DNA of 64,000 bases from contig NW_020825444.1 in the NCBI RefSeq assembly GCF_003286085.1, positions 1 through 64,000 on the forward strand, in the 5' to 3' direction. This document shows, in pieces, positions 52,392-63,200 of the stretch (its first letter is position 1; each line of letters starts with the position of its first letter). The stretch is from Drosophila persimilis. Its lineage: Eukaryota > Arthropoda > Insecta > Diptera > Drosophilidae. Both the position numbers and the translations under genes were made by a program. The notes beneath the pieces are model-generated. The model was not told where the DNA came from. It searched no databases and saw only the letters and a list, made by a program, of their open reading frames with translations.

Positions 52392-54169
52392 TCAGCTCTG
52401 TCTGTGTATTGGCAGGTACGTGTGATTTTTGTGTGTTTCGGCCGTTTTTCGTTGTTGTCTGTATTGACGTCTTTTTCTTTGTATTGGGCACATCAATAGG
52501 CGCCGCCCGATCGCATGCTTTCGCGCGCGCTGGCGATTTGGGCCCTCCATATTTCGCCCAGGCCATCCATCGTCGTTAGTTGCTTCGCAGTCAATATCGG
52601 ATTCGCAGTCCGATATGGCTGCGGCGTCATGGTGCGTATTTGCAGTTGGTCGTGGTGATGGCTGTGTGGATGCTGCTGTTGTTGTCTGAAGTGGCGGCAC
52701 TCCTCCCGTGCTCCCGTCCCTTGCCTGCAGCAGGCTTGTCAGTGTCGTTGAAATTGCTGCCAGCCTTTCTTCCAGTTCTCTAATTTTTCTGGCATCTCTT
52801 TTCAGTATATGGGCACAGCCCCCTCGCACTGGGCGCCTGGCTGCTGCTGTACCTGGGGTTGGCGTGGCTCCGGAGAACGATTTGAAATCGGCTGCATCGG
52901 CTGGACCCTCTGGTGTTGGCGCCCCTCGGCCAGTGGCCGGGGATGTTGGTCGCGATGCTGTAGCTGTTTCCGATGCTGCCGACCCGGACCGCGTTGGCGT
53001 TGCTGCTGCGGCTGTGGGTGGAGTGGCTGTGTGGGTGGCTGCTGCTGCAACTGCCGCTGTAGTGGCAGCTGATGACGTTGTGGTGGCTGCTGGAGACGAT
53101 GTGCTGGCTGATGCTGCTGGAGTGGCTGCTGCATTGGCTGTGGCTGTTGCCGTAGTGGCTGAGGCTGTTGCTGCTGCCGTCGATGCTCCTGGACAGCGAC
53201 CCTGTGGGTCAGGAGCCGCTGACTGGCTGCCTTGTAGGCGCTGCAGCCCTTGTAGACGCTGATGTGGGCGTCCTGTCAGATGGCGCATTTGGGAGCGACG
53301 CTCCTCGGCTTGCTGCACTCCGCCGTCAGGTGCCCACCCGCGCGTTTCATGCAGACAGCAGCTCGTCTACAGTATGCGCGGGTGTGGCCAAACACCTGGC
53401 AACGATGGCACTGGGCAGGGTCACGGGAGACTCCAAGTCTCTCAACCGTGACGGGCCTCCCACCCAGGCGTCTCATCCTCAACACATCGAATTGGCCACG
53501 GTCCGGTTTGGGGGCGATCTCAGCCTCGAAGAGGTTGAATTGGCTGCTGCGATCGAATTGATCGGTGATCGCCCTTACAAACCGAACCGTGAACCCCTCG
53601 TTCAGCATACTGCTGCGAATCCAAGCCGGCAGCGTGGAGTGGGAGAGTCCTCGGATGAGGATCCTCAAGCCACGTTCCTGGCTGGGCTGATGCCCCCTGA
53701 TGCCGTGCCGGATGTCATCGTCGGTTGTAGTGGCAGGGGTGTTTGTAATGGTGATGGCGGTGGTGGTGTTGGTGTTGGTATTGGCAGGTGTATTTGTAAT
53801 TGTATTTGTATTGGCGTCATTATTTTTATGGCTATTGTCTGTATTTTCGGTATTGTCTGTGTGATTGGCTGGTTATTGTCTATGTATTGGCTGTTTTCGA
53901 TGTTGGTGATGGCTGTGGGTCTGGCTATTGGCGTTTACAGTAGTGGCAGGGGCAGGGGCAGGGGCATGTGTTGGCTGTGTAGATTGTGGCAGGGTGGCTG
54001 GATCGGCAACTGTGTTGGTGTTGGCTGCCTTTGTTGTCTGTTGCTTCTTCCGCAGCTCGTGCTTCCTCAGCTGCTCCTGAACAATTAACTCCAGCTCCTC
54101 CAATGTCTGCCTTTTCTTTTCCGGCTTTTTAATTGGCGGCCGCTGCTGCTGTTGCTGTTGGCTTCTTTT
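52392..54169 (-). pseudogene. gag: Jockey-clade Gag, C2
   Basis: Same as 45301-47078, with the TAA at 53873-53875, the TGA at 53276-53278 in the third zinc knuckle, and the frame change in the Q/A-rich tract. The lesions are shared, so they predate the 7-kb duplication. Confidence 0.75.
52416..52499 (+). other. Candidate 84-base antisense intron, C2
   Basis: Copy of 45325-45408. Confidence 0.35.
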
Positions 54170-55252
54170 TATACCCGATACTCAAAATGAGTATTGGGGT
54201 ATATTAGATTTGTGGTAAAAGTGGATGTGTGTAACGTCCAGAAGGAATCGTTTCCGACCCCATAAAGTATATATATTCTTGATCAGCATCAATAGCCGAG
54301 TCGATTGAGCCATGTCTGTCTGTCCGTCTGTCCGTCCGGCCGTCTGTCCGTCCCCTTCAGCGCCTAATGCTCAAAGACTATAAGAGCTAGAGCAACGATG
54401 TTTTGGATCCTGACTTCTGTGATATGTCACTGCTACAAAAATATTTCAAAACTTTGCCCCGCCCACTTCCGCCCCCACAAAGGGCGACAATCTGTGGCAT
54501 CCACAATTTTAAAGATACGAGAAAACCAAAAACGCAGAATCGCAGCGAGTGACCACATTTTTTAGACTGCAGAATCTGAATTGGATCGTATTATTATTAT
54601 AGCCAGCATCAAGAAAACAATTTCATTTTTTCTCGCCCTGTCTCTCTCTAACACACAGGTAGCATAGCCGGCTTTGCTTAGAGTAAAACATTAGCGCCTA
54701 GATCTCAGAGACTATAAAAGCTAGAGCAACCAAATTTGGTATCCACACTCCTAATATATCGGGCCGAGACGAGTTTGTTTCAAAATTTCGCCACACCCCC
54801 TTCCGCCCCCGCAAAGGATGAAAATCTGGGGATATTCATAAATCTCAGAGACTATTAAGGCTAGATTAACCAAATTTGGTATCCGCACTTCTGTTAGATC
54901 TCACTATAAAACGTATATCTCAAAATTTCGCCCCACCCCCTTCCGCCCCCACAAAGGACGAAAATCCGTTGCATCCACAATATGGCAGATTCGAGAAAAC
55001 TAAAAACGCAGAATCATAGAGAATGACCATATCTATCCGGTTGCTGAATTTGGATCAGATCAGATAATTTTTGTAGCCAAAAGGAACAAATCAATTTGCA
55101 GTGGCTACGCAGCGCCCGACGTCACGCTCAGACTGATTTTCTGTCTCTCTCGCACGCACTCTTTGTCGTGTCGTTTAATATTAGCGCCGTCTGCCGGAGG
55201 AGAGCCATACTGACTTAATATCGGGTATAACTGTAGAGTTGCGGTGTCCGCA
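54170..55252 (+). mobile_element. ISY/DINE-1-like Helitron, last copy, 3' end missing
   Basis: The first ~230 bases are close to the other copies. The rest is clearly older, with many substitutions. It stops at GTGTCCGCA, about 30 bases short of the normal CTCGTT end, where satellite-type DNA begins. Confidence 0.88.
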
Positions 55253-55420
55253 CCAGAGAATTGGCTGGGCGTTGTAAGGAAGCGATCCTGGGCTGGGGTA
55301 CATATCTCAGTCTACTCCAGGGTCGAAATTACAGCAATATTTATAATTTGCCGGGACTCCGAGTTCTGGGCCGTCGATGGGGACAGGGAGGCAATCCCCA
55401 GACGGGAGCGACCGAGATGA
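55253..55420. other. Unassigned lead-in to the satellite
   Basis: About 170 bases between the Helitron and the first clear satellite unit. I see fragments similar to the satellite unit but no gene. Confidence 0.4.
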
Positions 55421-56790
55421 AAGGGAACAGTACGGGGCGTGGCAGGGGCAATCGCCGGGCAGCACTTACGTGGCCCTGTCGGACTAAGAATTACTACGAG
55501 GGTCGGAGATATCGACAGGCACCGCCGAGAGGGCTTAGGCAATCGCCGGATAGCGCTCTCGGGATCCCGTCGAACTAAGAACTACTACGGAGGTCTGTGC
55601 TATGCGGGGAAACCAACAAGTATCACCGAGAGTGTCTAGGCTATCGCCGGATAACACTCACGGGACCTTGTCGGACTAAAAATTACTACGAAGGTCTTTG
55701 CTATGCGGGGATACCGACAAATACCACCGCGAGTACCTAGGCTATCGCCGGACAGCACTCACGGGGGCCCCGTCGGACTAAGAATTACTACGAGGGTCGG
55801 AGATATCGGCAAGCATCGCCGGGAGGGCTTAGGCAATCGCCGGATAGCGCTTCCGGGATCCTGTCGAACTAAGAACTACTACGAAGGTCTTTGCTATGCG
55901 GGGATACCGACAAGTACCACCGTGAGCACCTAGGCTATCGCCGGACAGCACTTACGGGGCCCGGTCGGACTAAGGATTACTACGAGGGTCGGGGGTATCT
56001 GCAGGCATCGCCGGGAGGGCTTAGGCAATCGCCGGATAGCGCTCTCGGGATCCTGTCGAACTAAGAACTACTACGGGGCCGGAGATATCGACGAGCATCG
56101 CCGAGGGTGCCTAGGCAATCACCGGATAGCACTCACGGGACACTGTCGAACTAAGAATTATTACGGGGCCGGAGGTATCGGCAAGCGTCGCCGAGGGCAC
56201 CTAGGCAATCGCCGGATAGTACTCACGGGACACTGTCGAACTAAGAATTGCTACGGGGGTCGGAGATATCGCCAAGCATCGCCGAGAGTGCCTAGGCAAT
56301 CGCCGGATAGCACTCACGGGATACTGCCGAACTAAGAATTGCTACGGGGTCGGAGATATCGACAAGCATCGCCGAGGGTGCCTAGGCAATCGCCGGATAG
56401 CACTTACGGGACGCTGTCGAACTAAGAATTACTACGAATACGGGAATACCGACGCATATCGCCGAGAGTACCTAGGCAATCGCCGGATAGCACTCACGGG
56501 ACACTATCAGGCTAAACATTACTGCGAAAGTCTTTATCATACAGGGCAGGCATCGCCGAGAGGGCTTAGGCAATCGCCGGACAGCGCCTTCGGGACCCTG
56601 GGAACTACTGGGGTACTGCGGGGTCACAAACTACTGGAGGGAATCATGCGGGGGAACGCCAACAGTTGTCACCGAGAACGCCTAGGCAATCGCCGGACAG
56701 CGGCCTCAGGATCCTGTTGGGCTACGAAGCTGAAGGAATCACGCGGGGGCCCCGACGGGCATCCGGAGCGAATACGGATCACCACGTGGG
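55421..56790. repeat. Tandem satellite, ~91-bp unit with ~101-bp variants, about 14 copies
   Basis: The box GGCAATCGCCGG (or GGCTATCGCCGG) recurs at about 55448, 55539, 55640, 55741, 55833, 55934, 56025, 56115, 56205, 56296, 56386, 56476, 56580 and 56686. Spacings are 90-92, with 101 and 104-106 variants. Each unit also has GGACACTGTCGAACTAAG and a TACTACG box. Units are imperfect. No protein is supported: the frames of 60-105 residues here arise from the repeat. Confidence 0.9.
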
Positions 56791-57400
56791 TGTAGCCAAA
56801 GAGGGAGACTGGGGCAAGAGGCGTGGGGAAGGGCGGAGAAGATGAGGCCCCGGGCATTCAGGTTCCCTAGCGTATAGATTGTTGGTGACCAGGCTATGTT
56901 TTCGTTATATTCGTTACATTTCACTTTATTCTTCTTTGGTTCCCTACCTATCGCACCGCTCAGCAGCCCGTATGCACGTCTTGAGACTCGCTTACCCCTG
57001 AACTCCCACGCTTGTGCTTGTCGAAAGCCTCCTCTTTCCCGGGATTGCAGCGCCGGTGCAGGATCCCCTCTCCGCAAGCGTAGTATCGATGCCGGATCCT
57101 TCGCGCACTGCTGATCGCGTTAATCTCGAAGTAGTCCGCCACGTGTGTTCTTTTTCTTTTCGCGAGCCACTCGGATTTTTACCCGTCAACGCGTCCGATT
57201 CCTACGACTGCCTCTCATCTAACTGACTTCCTTTCCACGTTTTCCCAGCTTCAGAGCCGGCGTTCTGCTGGCTCTGCCGATCCAGCGTCGGCGTAGGCGG
57301 CTAGCGTCGTTATTTCCCCTCTCTTTTGGCGTCTGTAGCTGCGCCGGTGACTTTCGCCTCTCTTTTCCACTGCTGGGGCGTCGTTGCTGGATTTGATTGC
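56791..57400. other. Unassigned GC-rich region
   Basis: No recognised domain, LTR end or RNA gene. Short frames on both strands have no conserved features. It may be part of an old LTR element whose purine tract is at 57971, but I cannot support that. Confidence 0.3.
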
Positions 57401-57444
57401 TGTTCTCAGCGGTCCTCTTCTGCCGCTGCTGCGTTGATGCTGTC

Positions 57445-57838
57445 GGCTTATCTTGTCAGCGCTTCTCCTCGGCCGCTGCTGCGTCGATGCTGTTGGCTTA
57501 TCTTGTCAGCGCTTTCCTCTCTGCCGTGGCTGCGTCGATGCCGGCGGCTCGCTGGATCCCGTTGTTTTCCTCGTCTCTCTTTGGCCGCTGCTGCGTCGTT
57601 GTTGTTGGGTTATCTTGTCAGTGCTTCCCTCTCTGCCTGTTGCTGCGTCGATGCCGGCGGCTCGCTGGATCCCGTTGTTTTCCTCGTCTCTCTTTGGCCG
57701 CTGCTGCGTCGTTGTTGTTGGGTTATCTTGTCAGTGCTTCCCTCTCTGCCTGTTGCTGCGTCGATGCCGGCGGCTCGCTGGATCCCGTTGTTTTCCTCGT
57801 CTCTCTTTGGCCGCTGCTGCGTCGTTTTTGTTGGGTCT
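57445..57838. repeat. 113-bp minisatellite
   Basis: A 50-base short unit (57445) is followed by units starting at 57495, 57608 and 57721, spaced 113 bases apart. The last two are almost identical. They carry GGTTATCTTGTCAGTGCTTC and GCTGCTGCGTCG boxes. All three plus-strand frames are open through the array because the unit has no stop codon. The 157-188-residue frames are therefore not evidence of genes. Confidence 0.85.
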
Positions 57839-57946
57839 TGGTTCTGGAAAGCCAGTGGCGTCCGCCGTGATCGCGACTCGCCCCCTTTTTAAGAAAATAG
57901 TAAGCTACGTGGGGCTTAGAGACCCCCCGGGCCGTATAATATAAAA

Positions 57947-58167
57947 TGAATAACAAGTGGCCTTCGTGGCCTTCCCCCCTCCCCCTTAACCTAAAACTGA
58001 ACAGTCAATGCTTAAACCTAGAAAATAAAAAGTCAAAAAATCTTAATTCTAATGAAATAAGTTCGGGTTCCTCCAATGGGTGGAAAAAATGTGGGTGGAG
58101 CGTACGCTCCCTCACAGCGTAAATTGCCGAAGTTGGCGGCCCATAAATGAAAAGACGGCTAATGCAA
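57947..58167 (-). repeat. Possible BEL3 3' end with polypurine tract
   Basis: The minus strand shows a purine tract (complement of 57971-57987) followed by text starting TGTTATTC with a TATA-like stretch, as at the start of an LTR. Partner LTR not found. Around 58110-58135 it includes GCCGCCAACTTCGGCAATT, also seen in the non-LTR leader. Confidence 0.35.
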
Positions 58168-58543
58168 TTTTTGAATTCCGAGTGTTTACCACTAAATTTG
58201 GGTAATGCCAATTTCGGAAGTCTAGCATGAGTTGGGGCTGAAGAAGACACTGGCTTCGTCTCGCTTGCTGCATCAAAGGCGGCGATAAGCGACATTATCT
58301 TTCCTTTGGTGACAATTGTCAGCTCTTCCAACTCGGCTGCATATGCATCATCACGATTTGCTCCTGCAAATGGTTAGCCTTTTCAATTGAAGCATTCAAA
58401 CCATCTAATCTACATTGTAATTCCGGTAATTGCAAAGGAATCGACCCTTGATCTAATCGATCCTCTAAGCGGCGAATGCTTTTTACTCGACTTTTGAGCT
58501 TAATCTTTAAGTCTTCAAGAGTGGATTTACTTTTTTCTGCCAT
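58168..58543 (-). pseudogene. gag: BEL3 gag N-terminus, truncated and frameshifted
   Basis: Minus strand from Met 58543 (MAEKSKSTLEDLKIKLKSRV). The N-terminus is helical, as in other BEL/Pao Gags, and a frameshift lies near 58345. The core motif RLPKLALPKFSGKHSEF follows and is comparable to RLPELKVPKFSGGYVEF in BEL1, which identifies the family. It breaks off at about 58168, where unrelated text begins. It is a different BEL family from BEL1 and BEL2. The zinc knuckles and all of pol are missing. Confidence 0.75.
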
Positions 58544-58579
58544 AATATTTGTGTATGAAGATTTTACGCAACAATTCAC

Positions 58580-58863
58580 TATTATTTCTATTTATTTATT
58601 TATTATTATTCTTTTTTTTTAATGTTTGAACGAGAACGATAATCGAAAACGAATTTTAATTGAATGTCGAGGCACGAGGTATGAAGGGAAAGAGTAAAAA
58701 AAGAAAAAGTAAAAAAAAGGGGCGCCATGAAATATTAGAAGAGTTTTTCTAATGAATTACCGAAAACTTTGGGTGGCTGTAATTTAAATTATTTATTCGG
58801 CGGGGCGAAAAATTGATACGCTCGATCTAGTTCAAGGTTGGCGAACAATTCTTTTTTTCTTTT
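58580..58863. other. AT-rich flank without genes
   Basis: Low-complexity A/T and poly-purine runs that may be the BEL3 5' leader. Directly followed by the BEL1 LTR; the five bases before the LTR are CTTTT, a possible target duplication that cannot be checked. Confidence 0.4.
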
Positions 58864-59227
58864 TGTTCGGGCCAGCCGCTGAATAATAACCGTAACTTTA
58901 ACATTATTATTGTATGAGCAGAGAGAGCCGCCTATGTTGTAAAGCGTCGACTTTCTGCAGAGCTGCTGCGCTCTCCCGCTAAAGGGGCTCTCTGCCGCCG
59001 CCACTTCGGCAACTACTTTGATCTGCTGCCGCCACTTCGGCAGTCACTTTGATCTAACGCCGTCGTCTATAGTTTAGTTCTATGCTAACCCCTCTGCGCA
59101 TTGGTTGCATATCGATCTCGCATAAATTTTATCTGGCAATAGCAGAATACGAATTATAAAGTTTAACCCAAAATCTCTTTTCATTTTTGAAACACATAGG
59201 TGCCAAAAAAGCTTGGCATCTCAAACA
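58864..59227 (+). repeat. BEL1 5' LTR, third copy, with ~33-base deletion
   Basis: 364 bases. Lacks a stretch after GGCAATAGCA that is present in the other copies. Both hairpin repeats are kept. Confidence 0.93.
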
Positions 59228-59245
59228 TTGGTGACCCCGAAGTGA
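59228..59245 (+). other. BEL1 primer-binding site, third copy, one mismatch
   Basis: TTGGTGACCCCGAAGTGA: one C-to-A change compared with the site at 20698. Confidence 0.75.
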
Positions 59246-59561
59246 AATAAAACCATTTCTTAATCGCGTTCCGTTAAAACACTTATTAATTATACAATAT
59301 TGTGTTGTTGGGTAGTTTAACTAACAACAAATACATTTGTGTGCACATTAAAAACAGTTTAAAGTGCAAATTCAGTGAGAGTGCGGCTGGAATATTTATA
59401 GACAAATTCCGGTACTTTAAGCGTCGAATTTCTCATTCTCTGCGCAGCTGCAGCCGCGGTTCTTGACTTTTCGTGTCTTGCATTCTCGCTCTCGCGTCTA
59501 TACATCGTCGCTTAAGCGGTATTTCATTTTCCGTTGTTGTGTCGATTCCACAACGGTTAAC

Positions 59562-60233
59562 ATGGACAACGATCCAAATACAGGCGCGGGCGGAAATATT
59601 GTGGTGGCTGATTCCAGACTGAGTCTGTATAAGCGTAAAAGTCAGTCATTATATGATCGATTGCACAGGCTTGGCGAATCCTTCGCGGGGAATAAAATCG
59701 ACAAGCTGACCGCCGCGGAAGTCGAGGTGCGCCTTGATATGTTGGCAGAAATTCGAGCGGAATTTAATAAGGCCCATAATGAGTTGGAGGCTCTCGATCA
59801 AAACGAGATTGGGAGTGAGCTGCGCGAAATCTTCGATACTCTTTTCATATCGTTGAAAGCTGAGTTGCTGGCTGCTGTTGAAGTAAGCCAGTCACACGCC
59901 GCTGCCCATTCTACGACTCTGCCAAGCCATTCCGGACATAGTACCATCATCATGGCTCACAAGCAGCGACTTCCTGAGCTGAAGGTGCCGAAGTTTTCTG
60001 GTGGATACGTCGAGTTCTCGGATTTTATGGCAATGTTCAAATCGGTGATTGAAGCGGATGCGGATCTCAGTGACATCGAGAAATTCCAGCACCTTCGCTC
60101 TTGCCTCGCTGATGCGGCTTTGGATTCGGTTCGATCGTTGGAGCTCTCCAGTGCCAATTATCGTGCGGCTCTGGATATACTTAATAAACGCTTTAATAAC
60201 AAAAGACTTGTTTTCCAGGCACACATCAAGTAG
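59562..60233 (+). CDS. gag: BEL1 Gag N-terminal part, third copy, ends at premature TAG
   Basis: Begins at the ATG at 59562 (MDNDPNTGAGG). Contains the helical N-terminus and the RLPELKVPKFSGG core, and ends at codon 224, where AAG (Lys) has become TAG. Zinc knuckles and pol lie downstream in the same frame. A 223-residue Gag without knuckles could be made but should not package RNA normally. The frame upstream to 59463 has no ATG and is not used. Confidence 0.85.
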   Translation: MDNDPNTGAGGNIVVADSRLSLYKRKSQSLYDRLHRLGESFAGNKIDKLTAAEVEVRLDMLAEIRAEFNKAHNELEALDQNEIGSELREIFDTLFISLKAELLAAVEVSQSHAAAHSTTLPSHSGHSTIIMAHKQRLPELKVPKFSGGYVEFSDFMAMFKSVIEADADLSDIEKFQHLRSCLADAALDSVRSLELSSANYRAALDILNKRFNNKRLVFQAHIK

Positions 60234-63200
60234 ATTCTTGGGCTAAAGAGGGTAGACTCGCCTTCTGCTAAAAGGCTTCGGGAGTTTTCGGATGCAGTCA
60301 ATTTACACATGCGAGCGTTGCAGACATTGGGAACTGCTGAGGAGATTTCGGGATTCATGGTTATCAACATGTTGCTGCAGAAGTTGGATTCGAAGACGCA
60401 AACCAAATGGGAGGAGCACACATCGTCGGATGCTATACCTACCGCAGAGGAATTCTTCGAATTCTTGCAGCAACGCTGCCAGAAAATGGAGCGATTGGAA
60501 TATGCTACAGCGACACACGCTAGTAGCGATCAGGTGGGAAAAAACCATTCCTATACGCATGTTAAGAAAACGTTTGTAGCTTCCAACTCTTCCGCCGACC
60601 CGTCTGTATGCGTCTTTTGCCACTCAGCGGGCCATGGAATACACTCGTGCAAGATATTCGGAAATCTCTCACCGTTGCTGCGCCACAAAGAAGTGAAGAA
60701 GCTTTCCCTATGCTTCAATTGCCTAAAACCGGGGCACCGGACCCGCGCATGCAATAGTGGAAAATGTCGAGTATGCGGCGGTAGGCATCATAGTTTGTTG
60801 CACTTCGATAGTATACAGCCCACAACACAAGGCTGCCCAGGTATTACTCCTCCCGATCTGGCCGTTCAACCGGACACTCTTTCCGTTGCTCAAAATTCTG
60901 CTAGCAGCTCGTCTCTACCTTCGTCTACCTCTCTTGCTGCCCAAGGTCTTCACTCTGATGTCGTGCTTCTGGCTACAGCCGTGGTTCTCGTGAAGAATCG
61001 GTCTGGCGTTTTAGTTCCTTGTCGTGCCATCTTAGATTCAGGATCGCAGCTGCATCTCGTCACATCCAGGTTCGCCCAGCAGCTTCAGCTTAGGAGAACT
61101 CAATCGTCTGCACTTGTGTCTGGGCTGGGCGATACCAGCGTTTCTACTGAGGGATCCACCATAAGCATTTGTATGCATTCTCGCACCTCTGCTTACACAA
61201 CTACGCTTACTGCTCTCATCGCCCCCACGATTACCGATTCTCAAGCAAGTATGACAGTAAATGTATCCGATTGGCGTATTCCATCTAACATTCAGCTCGC
61301 TGATCCTGCATTTTTCAATCCTCAACGGGTTGATCTTCTCATTGGTGCGAGCGTGTTTTATGATCTCCTCTGCGTAGGGCAAATCAAACTCACCGATGGA
61401 CTGCCTCTTCTGCAGAAGACCCGGCTTGGGTGGATCGTATCTGGCGGTGGACAGAAGGTATCAAGCTCGGCGCTTTTGGCCACGCACAATTGTCCAGATT
61501 GGGTAGCTGAGATGGAAGCAAGGTTGGATAAAACTCTTCGTATGTTTTGGGAAGTCGAGAATTGTGTGGAGGCTGGGTTGAATACCAAAGAAGAAGACGA
61601 TTGTGAAGCACATTTCGTAAGCCACCTTTCACGGTTGCCATCCGGGAAGTATGCAGTTCGTCTGCCGCTAAATAACAATAATGATCGTTTAGGAGAATCT
61701 TACGCTCAGGCTTATCGACGGTTCATCAGTCTGGAGCGAAAACTGGAACGTAATCCTACACTCAAGGAGCGGTATTCCGCCTTTATGAGGGAGTACATTG
61801 ATTTGCATCATATGCACCAAGTCAACCCTGATTCCCGTAGCCTCTGCAAATATTTCTTGCCTCATCACTGTGTCCTAAAGGAGGACAGTACGACGAGAAA
61901 ACTCCGTGTCGTTTTCGGTGGATCCGCAGCTACATCAACTGGATATTCTCTAAATGATGTGATGATGACAGGCCCTGTTATTCAGCCTGCATTGTTTAAC
62001 ATATTGATTCGCTTTCGAACATATCCAGTCGCTCTCACTGGGGACATTTGTAAAATGTACCGCTGCGTACGAGTGTCTCCACCCGACAATTTGTATCAAT
62101 GCATCCTATGGCGAGATTCCAACGAGTCCGAGGTTCAAGTCTACACATTAGACACCGTCACATACGGGACGAGGGCTGCATCATTTTTAGCGGTCCGCGC
62201 AATGCACCAGCTGGCCATCGACGAGGGTGAATCCTACCCTCTTGGCTCAGCTGCTCTGCGGCAGGAGTTTTACGTGGATGACCTTATTTCGGTCGGTAAT
62301 TCGGTCGCACAGGTCATGGACAAGATGCACCAAACATCAGCTTTACTGTCCCGTGGTAACTTTAGACTTAGGAAATGGTGCTCCAGTCACCAGGAAGTAC
62401 TTGAGGGAACCCCTGAAGATGACATAGAGAAGTTCCTAAAGTTTAATGATGGAAGCGACATAGCCAAAACTCTCGGCTTAGCGTGGGACCCTGCTTCGGA
62501 TCAGCTGCTTTTTGCCTTGTCCGCACTGGACACAACCTCAAAGCCATCAAAGCGGTCGGTTTTATCTACGATTGCGCGGTTCTACGACCCTCTTGGATTG
62601 ATAAATCCAGTCATTGTCAGGGGCAAAATCTTCCTTCAGCAGCTTTGGAGAGAAAATTTGGATTGGGATGAAAGCCTACCCTCAGCATTGCATTCAACTT
62701 GGATGGACTTGAGAAATAGTTTGGCAAGCATTTCTCGGATCTCATTTCCTCGCTTGGTTCTTCGTTCTAGTGTGGCTACAGAAGTTCACGGATTCTGTGA
62801 TGCCAGCTTAGAAGCATATGGCGCTTGCGTGTATGTCGTGTCCAGGGAAGCCCAGTCTTCGAGCCACGTTTTGTGCTCAAAGTCGCGAGTGGCGCCGCTA
62901 AAGACTATATCGATTCCTCAACTGGAATTAAGTGGAGCCCATTTGCTTGCGAAAATCATGCAGAATGTAAAGGACATGGGAATCTTTACAGGTCGGTTCT
63001 ATTGCTGGTCGGATTCGTCAACAGCATTATCTTGGATTAGGGACGAGCCAGCTAAATTTCAAGTTTTCGTGGCAAATCGAGTGGCATCAATTCAGGAGTT
63101 GACTGCAGCCATGGAATGGCGCTATGTTCCCAATTCTTTAAATCCTGCTGATATTCTCTGGAGAGGCTCGCTTCCCAACCATCTTATCCAGTCAGAGCTA

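Larger units (their letters stand above)
47079..54169. repeat. ~7.09-kb tandem unit, copy C2
   Basis: Second copy of 39991-47078. It is followed directly by a third Helitron at 54170, whose 3' half is clearly diverged. Confidence 0.93.
51372..54169 (-). mobile_element. Gag-only non-LTR retrotransposon, HeT-A-like layout, C2
   Basis: Copy of 44284-47078. The poly(A) tail is the T-run at 51372-51381, and the 5' end is cut by the Helitron at 54170. Confidence 0.65.

Noticed and set aside
55421..56790. CRISPR-like array
   Set aside because: Units are ~91 bases of continuous similar sequence without unique spacers, in eukaryotic repeat DNA.
56878..56893. TTGGTGACC as a BEL primer-binding site
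   Set aside because: Only nine bases match the BEL1 site, and no LTR end (…CA) precedes it.
57326..57944. Three overlapping 157-188-residue frames as a gene family
   Set aside because: They come from a stop-free minisatellite whose unit is not a multiple of three; no domain or start context.
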